Assembly: GCF_000768675.1 (NCBI RefSeq)
Contig: NZ_AVPI01000030.1
Coordinates: forward strand, 1-48,036
Direction: 5' to 3'
Length of the DNA stretch: 48,036 nucleotides
Origin: Knoellia flava TL1
GTDB taxonomy: Bacteria > Actinomycetota > Actinomycetes > Actinomycetales > Dermatophilaceae
Notes under the pieces: model-generated
Told to the model about the DNA's origin: nothing
Databases searched by the model: none
What the model saw: only the letters and a program-made list of their open reading frames with translations
Position numbers and translations under genes: made by a program
Shown: positions 16,534 to 28,859 of the stretch, piece by piece
Position numbering within the stretch: the stretch's first letter is position 1
Layout of the letters: each line of letters opens with the position of its first letter

Positions 16534-18198
16534 CTAGAGGTACTGGCCGGTGTTGGCGATGGTGGAGATGGAGCGGCCGGGCTCGTTGCCCTCCTTGGTC
16601 TTGATGAGGGTGCGGATGTAGACGATCCGCTCCCCCTTCTTGCCGGAGATGCGCGCCCAGTCGTCCGGGTTCGTCGTGTTGGGCAGGTCCTCGTTCTCCT
16701 TGAACTCGTCGACGACGCTCTGGAGGAGGTGGTCGACCCGCAGGCCGCGCTGACCGGTCGTGAGGAAGTCCTTGATGGCCATCTTCTTGGCCCGGTCGAC
16801 GATGTTCTGGATCATCGCGCCGCTGTTGAAGTCCTTGAAGTAGAGGACCTCCTTGTCGCCGCCGGCGTACGTCACCTCGAGGAACTCGTTCTCCTCGTCC
16901 TCGGTGTACATCCGCGTGACGACGGCGTGGGTCATCGCCTCGACGGTCGCCTCCGGGGAGCCGCCGTTCTCGGCGAGGTCGTCGGCGTGCAGCGGCAGGT
17001 CGGCGGTGAGGTACTTGCTGAAGATCTCGGTCGCGCTCTGCGCGTCGGGCCGCTCGATCTTGATCTTCACGTCGAGCCGGCCGGGTCGCAGGATCGCCGG
17101 GTCGATCATGTCCTCGCGGTTGCTCGCGCCGATGACGATGACGTTCTCGAGCCCCTCGACGCCGTCGATCTCGCTGAGCAGCTGGGGGACGATCGTCGTC
17201 TCGACGTCGCTCGAGACGCCGGACCCACGGGTCCGGAACAACGAGTCCATCTCGTCGAAGAAGACGACGACCGGGAAGCCCTCGGACGACTTCTCCCGCG
17301 CCCGTTGGAAGATGACGCGGATGTGACGCTCGGTCTCGCCGACGTACTTGTTGAGCAGCTCCGGGCCCTTGATGTTGAGGAAGTAGCTCGCGCCGGGGTC
17401 GCGACCCTCCTTCTCGGCGATCTTGCGCGACAGCGACGCGGCGACCGCCTTGGCGATCATCGTCTTGCCACAGCCGGGAGGGCCATAGAGGAGCACGCCC
17501 TTCGGCGGCTTGAGGTGGTGCTCGGTGAAGAGGTCCGGGTGCAGGTAGGGCAGCTCGACGGCGTCGCGGATGAGCTCGATCTGGCTGCCCAGGCCGCCGA
17601 TGTCGTCGTAGGCGATGTCGGGCACCTCCTCGAGGACGAGGTCGGCGACCTCGGCCTTGGGGATCTGCTCGTAGACGAAGGCACTGCGCGGCTCGAGGAG
17701 CAGCGCGTCACCGACGCGGAGCTTGACGTCGCCCAGGGAGGCGGCCACCCGGCATACCCGCTCCTCGTCGGCACGCGACAGGACGAGGACACGGTCGTCG
17801 TCGAGGATCTCCTTGAGCAGGACGACCTCGCCGGCGCGCTCGTAGCCGTGCACGGCGACGACGTTCATCGCCTCGTTGAGCATGACCTCGCGGCCGACCT
17901 CGATCTCGCCGGGCTCGATGGTGGGGCTCACGGCCACGTGCATCTTGCGTCCGCCGGTGAGGACGTCGACGGTCTTGTCGTCGAAGGTCTCGACGACGAC
18001 GCCGTAGCCCGACGGGGGCTGGCCGAGCCGGTCGACCTCGGACTTGAGGGTGACGATCTGCTCGCGGGCGTCACGCAGCGTGCGGACGAGGCGTTCGTTC
18101 TGGGCCGAGACGGTGTTGACCTGGGAGCGCAGGTCGGCGACCTGTCCCTCGAGGCGGCGCGTGGCGTCGCGGTCGGACGGAGGGGTGAACTCGGTCAT
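16534..18198 (-). CDS. mpa: Proteasome-associated AAA+ ATPase Mpa/ARC
   Basis: 554 aa. The hexameric unfoldase recognises Pup and feeds substrates to PrcAB. Domain order: N-terminal coiled coil (about 10-60), tandem OB domains (about 60-190) and AAA+ module with Walker A GPPGCGKT (239-246) and Walker [10 protein letters not shown], then a C-terminal tail ending GQYL, the motif that docks into the PrcA ring. ATG at 18198 has GAGGAGG upstream. It is separated from dop by three plus-strand genes, so the usual mpa-dop-pup-prcBA order is kept but not contiguous. Confidence 0.97.
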   Translation of the reverse strand: MTEFTPPSDRDATRRLEGQVADLRSQVNTVSAQNERLVRTLRDAREQIVTLKSEVDRLGQPPSGYGVVVETFDDKTVDVLTGGRKMHVAVSPTIEPGEIEVGREVMLNEAMNVVAVHGYERAGEVVLLKEILDDDRVLVLSRADEERVCRVAASLGDVKLRVGDALLLEPRSAFVYEQIPKAEVADLVLEEVPDIAYDDIGGLGSQIELIRDAVELPYLHPDLFTEHHLKPPKGVLLYGPPGCGKTMIAKAVAASLSRKIAEKEGRDPGASYFLNIKGPELLNKYVGETERHIRVIFQRAREKSSEGFPVVVFFDEMDSLFRTRGSGVSSDVETTIVPQLLSEIDGVEGLENVIVIGASNREDMIDPAILRPGRLDVKIKIERPDAQSATEIFSKYLTADLPLHADDLAENGGSPEATVEAMTHAVVTRMYTEDEENEFLEVTYAGGDKEVLYFKDFNSGAMIQNIVDRAKKMAIKDFLTTGQRGLRVDHLLQSVVDEFKENEDLPNTTNPDDWARISGKKGERIVYIRTLIKTKEGNEPGRSISTIANTGQYL

Positions 18199-18231
18199 CG
18201 TGGCCTCCTCGGCTCGGCGTGCACCTCCACG

Positions 18232-19233
18232 CTAACCCGTGACGCTGCGCCGAACCTTCCTGACTCGCTTGTCGGACGGGACACGTTCTCCGATGGCCTC
18301 GGGCGTCCACTCCTCGGCGGTCGCGCCGGGGATGGTCTCGGTCGTCGTGCCGTCGGCGTCCTCGGACCCCTCGTAGCCCTTGCCGGGCCGGCGCTTGCGC
18401 AGGGGCGGGGTGACGCCCGGTGCCAGTCGACGGGTCGTGATGAGGAAGCCCGTGTGGCCGTGCATGCGGTGCTGGGGGCGGACGGCGAGGCCCTCGAGGT
18501 GCCAGCCGCGCACGAGCGACTCCCACGCCGACGGCTCGGTCCACTCCCCTGCGTCGCGCATGGCCTCGGCGACCTTGGACAGCTGGGTGGCGGTCGCGAC
18601 GTAGCAGATGAGCACGCCACCGGGGGCGAGCGCACGGCCGACGACCTCGAGGCAGTCCCACGGCGCGAGCATGTCGAGGACGACGCGGTCGACGGTGCCG
18701 GGCTCGACGTGCTCGGGCAGCGCCTCGACGAGGTCGCCGACGGTGACGGTCCACGCGGGGTGGTCCTCGCCGAAGTAGGCGCGGGCGTTGGCCCTGGCGA
18801 TGTCGGCGAAGTCCTCGCGCCGCTCGAACGAGTGCACCCGCCCCGTCTCACCCACCGCGCGCAGCAGCGACATCGACAGGGCGCCCGAGCCCACGCCGGC
18901 CTCGACCACGACGGCCCCCGGGAAGATGTCGGCCATGGTGACGATCTGGCCCGCGTCCTTGGGGTAGACGACCGCGGCACCGCGCGGCATCGACATGACG
19001 TAGTCGGCGAGCAGTGGCCGCAGCGCGAGGTACTCGAACCCGGCCGTGTTCGTCACCGTCGAGCCGTCGGGGGCGCCGATGAGGTCGTCGTGCTGGAGGT
19101 AGCCGCGGTGGGTGTGGAACTGCTTGCCCGGCGCGAGGGTGATGGTGTGGAGGCGGCCCTTGGCGTCCGTGAGCTGCACCCGCTCACCTTCGGCAAAGGG
19201 TCCACGTCGAAGGTCGGCACCGGTCGCACTCAT
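18232..19233 (-). CDS. trmI: tRNA (adenine-58-N1)-methyltransferase TrmI
   Basis: 333 aa SAM-dependent methyltransferase making m1A58 in the T-loop of tRNAs. An N-terminal beta domain contains GKQFHTHRGYLQHDDLIG (36-53), followed by the Rossmann fold with motif I VVEAGVGSGALS (109-120) and the family's DMLAPWD segment. The C-terminal 50 residues are charged and probably disordered. It is the standard neighbour upstream of mpa in actinobacteria. ATG at 19233 lies 8 nt after a TAGACT hexamer, so it may have its own leaderless promoter. Confidence 0.94.
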   Translation of the reverse strand: MSATGADLRRGPFAEGERVQLTDAKGRLHTITLAPGKQFHTHRGYLQHDDLIGAPDGSTVTNTAGFEYLALRPLLADYVMSMPRGAAVVYPKDAGQIVTMADIFPGAVVVEAGVGSGALSMSLLRAVGETGRVHSFERREDFADIARANARAYFGEDHPAWTVTVGDLVEALPEHVEPGTVDRVVLDMLAPWDCLEVVGRALAPGGVLICYVATATQLSKVAEAMRDAGEWTEPSAWESLVRGWHLEGLAVRPQHRMHGHTGFLITTRRLAPGVTPPLRKRRPGKGYEGSEDADGTTTETIPGATAEEWTPEAIGERVPSDKRVRKVRRSVTG

Positions 19234-19241
19234 GAGGCGGG

Positions 19242-19247
19242 AGTCTA
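19242..19247 (-). promoter_or_regulatory. -10 element of leaderless trmI promoter
   Basis: TAGACT (minus strand) ends 8 nt before the trmI ATG. It overlaps the last codon of the M50 protease gene. Confidence 0.4.
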
Positions 19248-20345
19248 GTTGCCCTCGATGACCCGGTTGACCGCCTCGACGCTGACGACGCCGAGCACCC
19301 GTCCGTCCTCGACCGCGACGACGACCGTGCTCTGTGCCTCCTGGATCGCGGTGACGACGGCCGTGAGGTCGTCGCCGCTCCGGGTGTGCGCGACCCAGCC
19401 CTCGGGCTGCACCCTCGCGAGCGCCGACACGGGTGTCGTCGACCACCGCTCGCGCGGCACCGACGCCGCGTCCTGTGCCCACACGAGGGCCGTCGGGCGT
19501 CCGGTCGCGTCGACGACGACGGCCTGGCCGGCGGTCGCGGCTGCCGCGGCGAGCGGGTCCTCGGGGCGCAGCACCGGCAGCGCCATGACGACCTGCGCGA
19601 CGGTGCCGCGCGCGAGCATCTGCCGGGCCTGACCCGTGCGGATCGCGGCCGTGGCCCCTTGCCACATGAAGAAGCCGATGAGCGCCATCCACACGACCTG
19701 CGTGAACGACGGCTGCTGCCCCGCGAGCAGCGGCCGCACGACGAACCACAGCACCACACCCACGGTGACGGCGCGCCCGGTCCACCCGGCCGCGATGAGG
19801 CCCTTCTCCCGGCGACCGGTGAGCCGCCACACGAGGGCGTCGACGAGCTGTCCGCCGTCGAGCGGCAGCCCCGGCAGCAGGTTGAAGACCGCGAGCAGCA
19901 CGTTGACGAACGCGACCCCGAAGAGCACGCGCTCCGGCACCTCGGACGTCATCGCGAGCGACGCGACCCACGCCACCGCGCCGAGCGCGAGGTTGGCGAG
20001 CGGTCCGACGACCGCGATGAGCGCCGCCTTCCCGGGTGTCGACAGGCGAGGGTCGTATGCCGTGTGCCCACCCCAGAGGTCCGCCTTCACCCGGTGGACC
20101 GGCAGCCCCACGGCCACCGCCGTCGCCGCGTGCGCGCCCTCGTGGACGAGCACGGAGACGAGGAGCGAGACGGCATACGCGATGCCGACGACGTAGGCGA
20201 GGGCGCCCAGCTCAGGGGCCCCGGAGCCGACGAGGAAGGTGATGAAGGCGGCGAGGAGGAGCCAGCTGGCGCCGATCTCGACGGGAACGCCACCCACCCG
20301 GGCGATGACCAGACCCGAGGAACGTGTCTCACGGGGGGCGGCCAT
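19245..20345 (-). CDS. Site-2 protease family (M50) metalloprotease with C-terminal CBS region
   Basis: 366 aa membrane protease. The zinc motif HEGAH (68-72) lies in one transmembrane helix, and [11 protein letters not shown] (155-165) supplies the third ligand, Asp163. Several further membrane spans precede a soluble C-terminal region (about 240-366) that resembles CBS domains. M50B proteases of this type cut within the membrane; the substrate is unknown. Upstream of trmI and mpa this is a common actinobacterial arrangement. TAGGGT ends 7 nt before the ATG. Confidence 0.92.
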   Translation of the reverse strand: MAAPRETRSSGLVIARVGGVPVEIGASWLLLAAFITFLVGSGAPELGALAYVVGIAYAVSLLVSVLVHEGAHAATAVAVGLPVHRVKADLWGGHTAYDPRLSTPGKAALIAVVGPLANLALGAVAWVASLAMTSEVPERVLFGVAFVNVLLAVFNLLPGLPLDGGQLVDALVWRLTGRREKGLIAAGWTGRAVTVGVVLWFVVRPLLAGQQPSFTQVVWMALIGFFMWQGATAAIRTGQARQMLARGTVAQVVMALPVLRPEDPLAAAAATAGQAVVVDATGRPTALVWAQDAASVPRERWSTTPVSALARVQPEGWVAHTRSGDDLTAVVTAIQEAQSTVVVAVEDGRVLGVVSVEAVNRVIEGN

Positions 20346-20352
20346 GGGCGCG

Positions 20353-20358
20353 ACCCTA
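20353..20358 (-). promoter_or_regulatory. -10 element of leaderless M50 protease promoter
   Basis: TAGGGT (minus strand) ends 7 nt before the ATG at 20345. It lies in the 38-bp gap shared with the divergent metH promoter. Confidence 0.5.
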
Positions 20359-20370
20359 TACGTGCGGCGG

Positions 20371-20376
20371 CATACT
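20371..20376 (+). promoter_or_regulatory. -10 element of leaderless metH promoter
   Basis: CATACT ends 7 nt before the GTG at 20384. It includes the end of an octamer copy (CGGCATAC, 20368-20375). The gap is too short for a cobalamin riboswitch. Confidence 0.45.
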
Positions 20377-20383
20377 CGACCGG

Positions 20384-24208
<3,825 letters not shown>

Positions 24209-24228
24209 CACAGGCGCTCGTATGCCGT

Positions 24229-24245
24229 CCCGGCACCTCGCCGGG
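24229..24245. terminator. Hairpin between metH and marR
   Basis: CCCGGC (24229-24234) pairs with GCCGGG (24240-24245) across a 5-base loop. It lies in the 76-bp gap between convergent genes, just after an octamer copy (24220-24227). There is no U-tract. Confidence 0.5.
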
Positions 24246-24284
24246 GCGGCTCGGGGTCCGTGCGGGTCTCGGCTGCGTCAGCGC

Positions 24285-24794
24285 TCAGGCGTCGACGTCG
24301 TCCAGCTGCGCGATGACCTCCTCGAGGAGGCGGGCGAGCTCACCGCGCTCCTCGGCGTCGAGACCGCGCAGCACGTCGCTCTCGACGACGTCTGACTCAC
24401 GGATCGACGAGGTGAAGAGCTCCCAGCCGTCGGCGGTGAGCGAGACGAGGGTGCGGGTGCGGTTGTCGGCATCCGGTCGGCGGGCGACGAGGCCGCGCTG
24501 CACCATCTTGTCGAGACGGTGGGTCATCGACGAGGGCGCGACGCTCGTCAGCTCGGCGAGCTGGCTCGGGGTGAGGCAGTCCTCCCCGGCACGGGCGAGC
24601 GAGGCGACGACGGCCCACTCCCCCTGGGTGAGGTCGAGGTCGGCGAGCTGGCGGGCGTACCACTGGTCGAGCTTCTTCGTCACGCCGTAGAGCGCGGTGA
24701 TGACGCGCTGCACGGACTCCTCGCCACCAGCGGCGACGTAGGCCGCGACGGCGTCCCGGTGCTGCTGCGCTGCGGACCTCGGTCGTCGGGGCAT
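24285..24794 (-). CDS. MarR-family transcriptional regulator
   Basis: 169 aa winged-helix regulator. LTQGEWAVVASLARAGEDCLTPSQLAELTSVAPSSMTHRLDKMVQRGLVARR spans the helix-turn-helix and start of the wing (about 55-105), and DNRTRTLVSLTADG is the classic MarR wing. It is divergent from an MFS exporter across a region of TTCGAA repeats, so it probably represses that gene and itself until a ligand binds. GACAAT ends 6 nt before the ATG at 24794, so the mRNA is likely leaderless. Confidence 0.93.
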   Translation of the reverse strand: MPRRPRSAAQQHRDAVAAYVAAGGEESVQRVITALYGVTKKLDQWYARQLADLDLTQGEWAVVASLARAGEDCLTPSQLAELTSVAPSSMTHRLDKMVQRGLVARRPDADNRTRTLVSLTADGWELFTSSIRESDVVESDVLRGLDAEERGELARLLEEVIAQLDDVDA

Positions 24795-24800
24795 ATCCCG

Positions 24801-24806
24801 ATTGTC
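24801..24806 (-). promoter_or_regulatory. -10 element of leaderless marR promoter
   Basis: GACAAT (minus strand) ends 6 nt before the ATG of the MarR gene. The TTCGAA repeats start 11 bp further upstream, in the -35 region. Confidence 0.4.
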
Positions 24807-24816
24807 GCACGCGTTC

Positions 24817-24858
24817 TTCGAATGCTAACCTTTCGAAATCGAACGTTCGGGTTCGAAC
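24817..24858. promoter_or_regulatory. TTCGAA operator repeats between marR and MFS gene
   Basis: TTCGAA occurs at 24817-24822, 24832-24837 and 24852-24857, with the palindrome CGAACGTTCG at 24840-24849 between the last two. TTTCGAAA (24831-24838) and GTTCGAAC (24851-24858) are extended palindromes 20 bp apart. MarR dimers bind inverted repeats of this kind, so this is the likely operator controlling both genes. Confidence 0.6.
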
Positions 24859-24945
24859 TCTTCGGCATCGAAGCCGATGGAAGGTCCCGGTCCGGTGCGG
24901 TCGGGGTCTGTCTCCTGCCACACACCGGAAAGGTGGAACTTCGTC

Positions 24946-26205
24946 GTGCGCGCCAAGCTGCTCGTCCTCGCCTCGTCCATCGGCATGCTCGGGTGGGGTG
25001 CCGTCCTGCCCTTCCAGTACGCCTATGCCGCAGACACCCGAGGGTGGGGGGCGTTGGCCGCGGCCGCCGCATCGTCGCTGTTCTCGGTCGGGGCGCTCGT
25101 GGCGGCCCCGGTCGCGGGACGGCTGAGCGACCGGTTCGACCCGGTGGCGGTCGCCGTGCTGGCGCAGCTCCTCGGCGCGCTGGGTGTGGGCGCCCTCGTC
25201 CTCGCCGACTCCCCCTCGGCCTTCCTCGCGGGGATGTTCGTCTTCGGGCTCGGCCTCACCGCCGCCGTCCCGGCCAAGCAGGTCCTCGTGCTCCGCTGGG
25301 TCGACAGCGCGGACCGACGCAAGGTCTTCGCCTACAAGTTCACCGGTGAGGCCCTCGGCATGGCGGCCGGCGCCTACATCGCCGGGCACCTCGTCGACCT
25401 GCGCCAGCCGCAGGGTCTCGACTTCGGCTTCCTCACGGCCTCCGCCGGGTTCGTCATCTCCTCGCTCCTCATCGGCCTCGCCGGACGTGGTGCGGGCATC
25501 CACCCGGGTGCCGACCTCGTCACCGACGTGCACGCGCCGTCGAGCCCGCGGGAGTCGCTGCGCCTCATCTTCGCGAACCCGGCGCTGCGCTGGACCGCCG
25601 TCGTCACCGTGACCCTCGCGCTCGGGTTCTACGCGCAGTTCGAGTCCGGTCTCCCGGCCTACGGCCTCACCGTGCTCGACATCGACACGGCCGCCATCGG
25701 CACCGCCGCGGCCGTCAACGCGGTCGTCGTCGTCGCGCTGCAGGTCCTCGTCGTCCGGCTCACCGCCCACCGCAGCGCGCCCACGCTGCTCATGGCCGTC
25801 GGCGCGATCTGGGTGCTGTCCTGGCTCGTCCTGTCGTCGGCCCAGTTCGCGCCCGGCGTCGCCTCGGCGATGTTCGTCACGACCTTCGGCATCTTCGCCG
25901 TCGGCGAGACGATGTACAGCCCCGTCCTCAACCCGCTCACCGCGTCGCTGGCCCCGGCCGGCATGGTCGGCCAGACGCTGGGCATCTTCGGCGCCCTCCA
26001 GACGACCTTCTCGGCCGTCGGCCCGCTCGTCGCGGGTGCCCTTCTCGGCGCCGGCTTCGCGAACGGCTTCCTCGGGCTGCACCTCGCGATCAGCCTCCTC
26101 GCCGTGTATGCCGCGTGGCGCCTGCGCGGGGCCATGCGGCGAGCATCCACGCCGGCGGCCCCCGGTGCGCGGTCCGGTTCCGACGAGGCGGTCCTCGCAG
26201 CCTGA
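24946..26205 (+). CDS. Major facilitator superfamily transporter
   Basis: 419 aa with about 12 hydrophobic segments. Features include LSDRFDP in the loop after helix 2 (the MFS A-motif position), charged central linker and a second half with similar layout. Divergence from a MarR repressor suggests a drug or small-molecule exporter, but the substrate cannot be read. The start is uncertain: GTG at 24946 (VRAKLLVL) has AGGTGG 9 nt upstream, and an ATG at 24877 would add 23 non-membrane residues overlapping the operator side. It is followed by the 73-bp repeat array. Confidence 0.88.
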   Translation: MRAKLLVLASSIGMLGWGAVLPFQYAYAADTRGWGALAAAAASSLFSVGALVAAPVAGRLSDRFDPVAVAVLAQLLGALGVGALVLADSPSAFLAGMFVFGLGLTAAVPAKQVLVLRWVDSADRRKVFAYKFTGEALGMAAGAYIAGHLVDLRQPQGLDFGFLTASAGFVISSLLIGLAGRGAGIHPGADLVTDVHAPSSPRESLRLIFANPALRWTAVVTVTLALGFYAQFESGLPAYGLTVLDIDTAAIGTAAAVNAVVVVALQVLVVRLTAHRSAPTLLMAVGAIWVLSWLVLSSAQFAPGVASAMFVTTFGIFAVGETMYSPVLNPLTASLAPAGMVGQTLGIFGALQTTFSAVGPLVAGALLGAGFANGFLGLHLAISLLAVYAAWRLRGAMRRASTPAAPGARSGSDEAVLAA

Positions 26206-26226
26206 GGCGACCGGACGGCATACGGC

Positions 26227-26425
26227 CGCTTGCGTCCGCCACTCTGGTGGCCAGGTCGGCATCCTGCCGGACGCAAGGGGTATGCCGTCCGCTCACCAAC
26301 GCTTGTGTCCGCAACTGTGGTGGCCAGGCCGGCATCCTGCCGGACGCAAGGGGTATGCCGTCCGCTCACCAACGCTTGTGTCCGCCACTGTGGTGGCCAG
26401 GCCGGCATCCTGCCGGACGCAAGGG
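26227..26425. repeat. 73-bp tandem repeat array, 2.7 units, each able to form a hairpin
   Basis: Units begin at 26227, 26300 and 26373 (exact 73-bp period); the third stops after about 53 bp. In each, TTGYGTCCG near the start pairs with CGGACGCAA about 30 bp later, and the T/C change in units 2 and 3 keeps a G-U pair. An inner CAGG/CCTG pair is also kept. Units 1 and 2 end with an octamer copy (26280, 26353) and TCCGCTCACCAA. It fills the gap between the MFS and RecB genes. Confidence 0.85.
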
Positions 26426-26480
26426 CGCACGGCCGGTGAGGTGCGTCGGGGTGTCGGCGGGACGGCATACGGTGTGGTCC

Positions 26481-27326
26481 ATGGTTCCCGCCCTGTCCCC
26501 GAGCCGCGCAGCGGACTTCAAGCAGTGCCCGCTGCTCTTCCGGTTCCGGACGATCGACAAGCTCGACGGGCCCCCCTCGCCCGCCGCGGCCCGCGGGACC
26601 CTGGTCCACGAGGTGCTCGAGCACCTCTTCGAGCTGCCGGCTGCGGAGCGCACGCCCGAGGCCGCCCTCTCGCTGCTGCAGCCCCGGTGGGCCAGCCTCG
26701 TCGAGGAGCGCCCCGAGCTCGCGACGATGATCGAGGACGACGAGACGCTCGACGAGGACGGCTGGTTCGCCGCCGCCGGCGCGCTCGTCGAGCGCTGGTT
26801 CACCCTCGAGAACCCGCAGTGGTTGGAGCCCGCCGAGCGCGAGCTCTACGTCGAGACCGAGGTGGAGGGCCTGACGCTGCGTGGCTACGTCGACCGTCTC
26901 GACATCGCTCCCGACGGCGCGATGCGGGTCGTCGACTACAAGACCGGGCGTTCGCCGCGCGAGGCGTTCGAGGGCAAGGCGCTCTTCCAGATGAAGTTCT
27001 ACGCGCTCGTGCTCTGGCGCCAGCGTGGGGTCATCCCCAAGCAGCTCCAGCTCGTCTACCTCGGCAACGGCGAGATCGTCCGCTACGAGCCCGACGAGCA
27101 CGACCTTCTCGGTCTCGAGCGCAACGTCCGCGCCGTGTGGGAGGCGATCGTCCGCGCCAGCGAGACCGGCGACTGGCGCCCGCGCACGTCCCGGCTGTGC
27201 GACTGGTGCGACTTCAAGGAGCTGTGCCCCGAGTGGGGCGGCACTCCCCCGCCGCTACCCGCCGACGCCGGACGTCTCGTCCTCGACCCGAGCGTCACGG
27301 GCGAGGCGCTCGTCGGCGACGACTGA
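26481..27326 (+). CDS. RecB-family PD-(D/E)XK nuclease with predicted Fe-S cluster
   Basis: 281 aa stand-alone nuclease domain. GTLVHEVLEH (39-48) carries the family His, YVDRLD the acidic residue and VVDYKTG the D-x-K catalytic pair. Cys16 (KQCPLLF) and the C-terminal Cys240, Cys243 and Cys249 (LCDWCDFKELC) match the split 4-Cys set that binds 4Fe-4S in AddB/Cas4-like nucleases. A DNA-repair role is inferred. No helicase or cas gene is adjacent. ATG at 26481 was chosen over upstream in-frame codons, which would run through the repeat array. The 3' end overlaps the convergent HAD gene by 72 bp. Confidence 0.9.
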   Translation: MVPALSPSRAADFKQCPLLFRFRTIDKLDGPPSPAAARGTLVHEVLEHLFELPAAERTPEAALSLLQPRWASLVEERPELATMIEDDETLDEDGWFAAAGALVERWFTLENPQWLEPAERELYVETEVEGLTLRGYVDRLDIAPDGAMRVVDYKTGRSPREAFEGKALFQMKFYALVLWRQRGVIPKQLQLVYLGNGEIVRYEPDEHDLLGLERNVRAVWEAIVRASETGDWRPRTSRLCDWCDFKELCPEWGGTPPPLPADAGRLVLDPSVTGEALVGDD

Positions 27327-27962
27327 CACGAGGTCGTCCGGGGCCAGCCCACGCAGGCTCGGCAGCTGGACCGCCCCGCGCGTGACCGGCACCGGCACGA
27401 CGTGCGGCACGGCGATCGTCGGGACACCCGCGGCGACGGCCGAGCGGACGCCTGTCGGCGAGTCCTCGATCGCGATGCAGTCGCGGGCGTCGACCCCGAG
27501 CATCCTCGCGGCCGCGTGATAGGGCTCCGGGTGCGGCTTGCCGTGCTCGACCTCGTCGCCGGTGACGACCGCGGCGAACGTGTCATCCGGCAGTGCCTCG
27601 ACGACCGCACCCGCGAGCGAGCGCCACGACATCGTCACGAGTGCGTTCGGCACGCCCGCCTCGAGCAGCGCGGCGAGGAGCTCACGAGCACCCGGACGCC
27701 ACGGGACGTGCTCGCGGACCTGCGCGGTCACCCTGACGAGGAGCTCCTCGATGATCCGCTCCGGCTCCCACGTGATCGGGGAGTTGTCGCGGATGAACTC
27801 GGCGCTCACCATGAGGTCGTTGCCGACGAGCTGGTGGGCGAACTCGTCGGACCACACGCCCCCGTGCTCCTCGACGATGGCGTGCTCGGCCGCGATCCAG
27901 TAGGGCTCGGTGTCGACGAGGGTCCCGTCCATGTCCCAGAGAACTGCGGCAGGCAACGTCAT
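27255..27962 (-). CDS. HAD-superfamily phosphatase (beta-phosphoglucomutase-like)
   Basis: 235 aa haloacid-dehalogenase hydrolase of the subfamily with a helical cap. Motif I is LWDMDGTLVDTE (Asp10 nucleophile, Asp12), motif II is the Thr/Ser in ALVTMS, motif III the Lys in HGKPHPEPY, and motif IV IEDSPTGVRSA. Likely a phosphatase on a sugar phosphate or nucleotide; the substrate is not determinable. TAGACT ends 6 nt before the ATG (leaderless). It is divergent from the PAC2 gene. Confidence 0.92.
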   Translation of the reverse strand: MTLPAAVLWDMDGTLVDTEPYWIAAEHAIVEEHGGVWSDEFAHQLVGNDLMVSAEFIRDNSPITWEPERIIEELLVRVTAQVREHVPWRPGARELLAALLEAGVPNALVTMSWRSLAGAVVEALPDDTFAAVVTGDEVEHGKPHPEPYHAAARMLGVDARDCIAIEDSPTGVRSAVAAGVPTIAVPHVVPVPVTRGAVQLPSLRGLAPDDLVSVVADERLARDARVEDETSGVGG

Positions 27963-27968
27963 GCGTGG

Positions 27969-27974
27969 AGTCTA
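27969..27974 (-). promoter_or_regulatory. -10 element of leaderless HAD phosphatase promoter
   Basis: TAGACT (minus strand) ends 6 nt before the ATG at 27962. Confidence 0.5.
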
Positions 27975-28010
27975 CGAATAGGGTGGAGGCGTACCCACGA
28001 GGAGGATGCG

Positions 28011-28856
28011 TTGATCGAGCTCGACGACCTGCCCGACCTGGAGAACGCCGTGATGATTGCGGCCTTCGAGGGCTGGAACGACGCCGGCGAGGCGGCGACC
28101 GGTGTCATCGAGCACCTCGCCGAGCTGTGGGGTGCCGAGCCGGTCGCCGCGCTCGACCCCGAGGACTACTACGACTTCCAGGTCAACCGGCCGCGGGTCG
28201 TCGTCGAGAACGGCCGCCGGCGGATCAGCTGGCGGACGACGCGCGTCCTCGTCGCGACCGACACGCCCATCGGCCGCGACGTCGTCCTCGTCCAGGGCGT
28301 CGAGCCGTCCTTCCGCTGGCGCGCCTTCGCGATCGAGCTCATGGAGCTCGCTCAGGCCACCGACGTCACGACCGTCATCACGCTGGGCGCCCTGCTCGCC
28401 GACGTTGCGCACACCCGGCCGATCCAGGTGACGGCCACGTCCGACAACGAGGACACGCGCCACCGTCACGACATCGAGTCGAGCACGTATGAGGGCCCCA
28501 CCGGCATCGTCGGCGTCCTCGCCGACGCCGCGGTGCAGGTCGGGGTCAGCTCGATCTCGATCTGGGCCGCCGTGCCGCACTACGCCCACCACACGCCCTC
28601 CCCCAAGGCGACCCGCGCCATCGTGTCGTGCCTCGAGGACCTGCTCGACGCGCCGATCCAGCACGGCAGCCTCGACGAGGACGCCCGCGCCTGGGAGAAC
28701 GGGCTCGACGCACTCGCGTCCGAGGACGCCGAGGTGGCCGAGTACGTCGAGTCGCTCGAGGACGCGCAGGACACCGCCGAGCTCCCCGAGGCGAGCGGCG
28801 ACGCCATCGCCAAGGAGTTCGAGCGCTACCTCCGCAAGCGCGGCACCGAGGACTGA
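28011..28856 (+). CDS. PAC2-family (proteasome assembly chaperone-like) protein
   Basis: 281 aa. Recognised by AFEGWNDAGEAATGVIEHL near the N-terminus, PRVVVENGRRRISW, the TLGALLADVAHTRP segment and ISIWAAVPHYAHHTPSPKAT, all typical of the actinobacterial PAC2 proteins. Eukaryotic PAC2 helps assemble the proteasome alpha ring; whether bacterial members do so is unproven. The start is TTG at 28011, chosen because AGGAGG lies 5 nt upstream and no ATG fits. An ATG at residue 15 is an alternative. The 3' end faces mshC. Confidence 0.9.
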   Translation: MIELDDLPDLENAVMIAAFEGWNDAGEAATGVIEHLAELWGAEPVAALDPEDYYDFQVNRPRVVVENGRRRISWRTTRVLVATDTPIGRDVVLVQGVEPSFRWRAFAIELMELAQATDVTTVITLGALLADVAHTRPIQVTATSDNEDTRHRHDIESSTYEGPTGIVGVLADAAVQVGVSSISIWAAVPHYAHHTPSPKATRAIVSCLEDLLDAPIQHGSLDEDARAWENGLDALASEDAEVAEYVESLEDAQDTAELPEASGDAIAKEFERYLRKRGTED

Positions 28857-28859
28857 GCC

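Noticed and set aside
20346-20383. Cobalamin riboswitch in front of metH
   Set aside because: The gap to the divergent gene is only 38 bp, and a -10 element sits 7 nt before the start, leaving no room for an aptamer.
26227-26425. Possible CRISPR array
   Set aside because: Repeats are contiguous 73-bp units without unique spacers, and no cas gene is near. The RecB nuclease has a Cas4-like Cys pattern but no cas partners.
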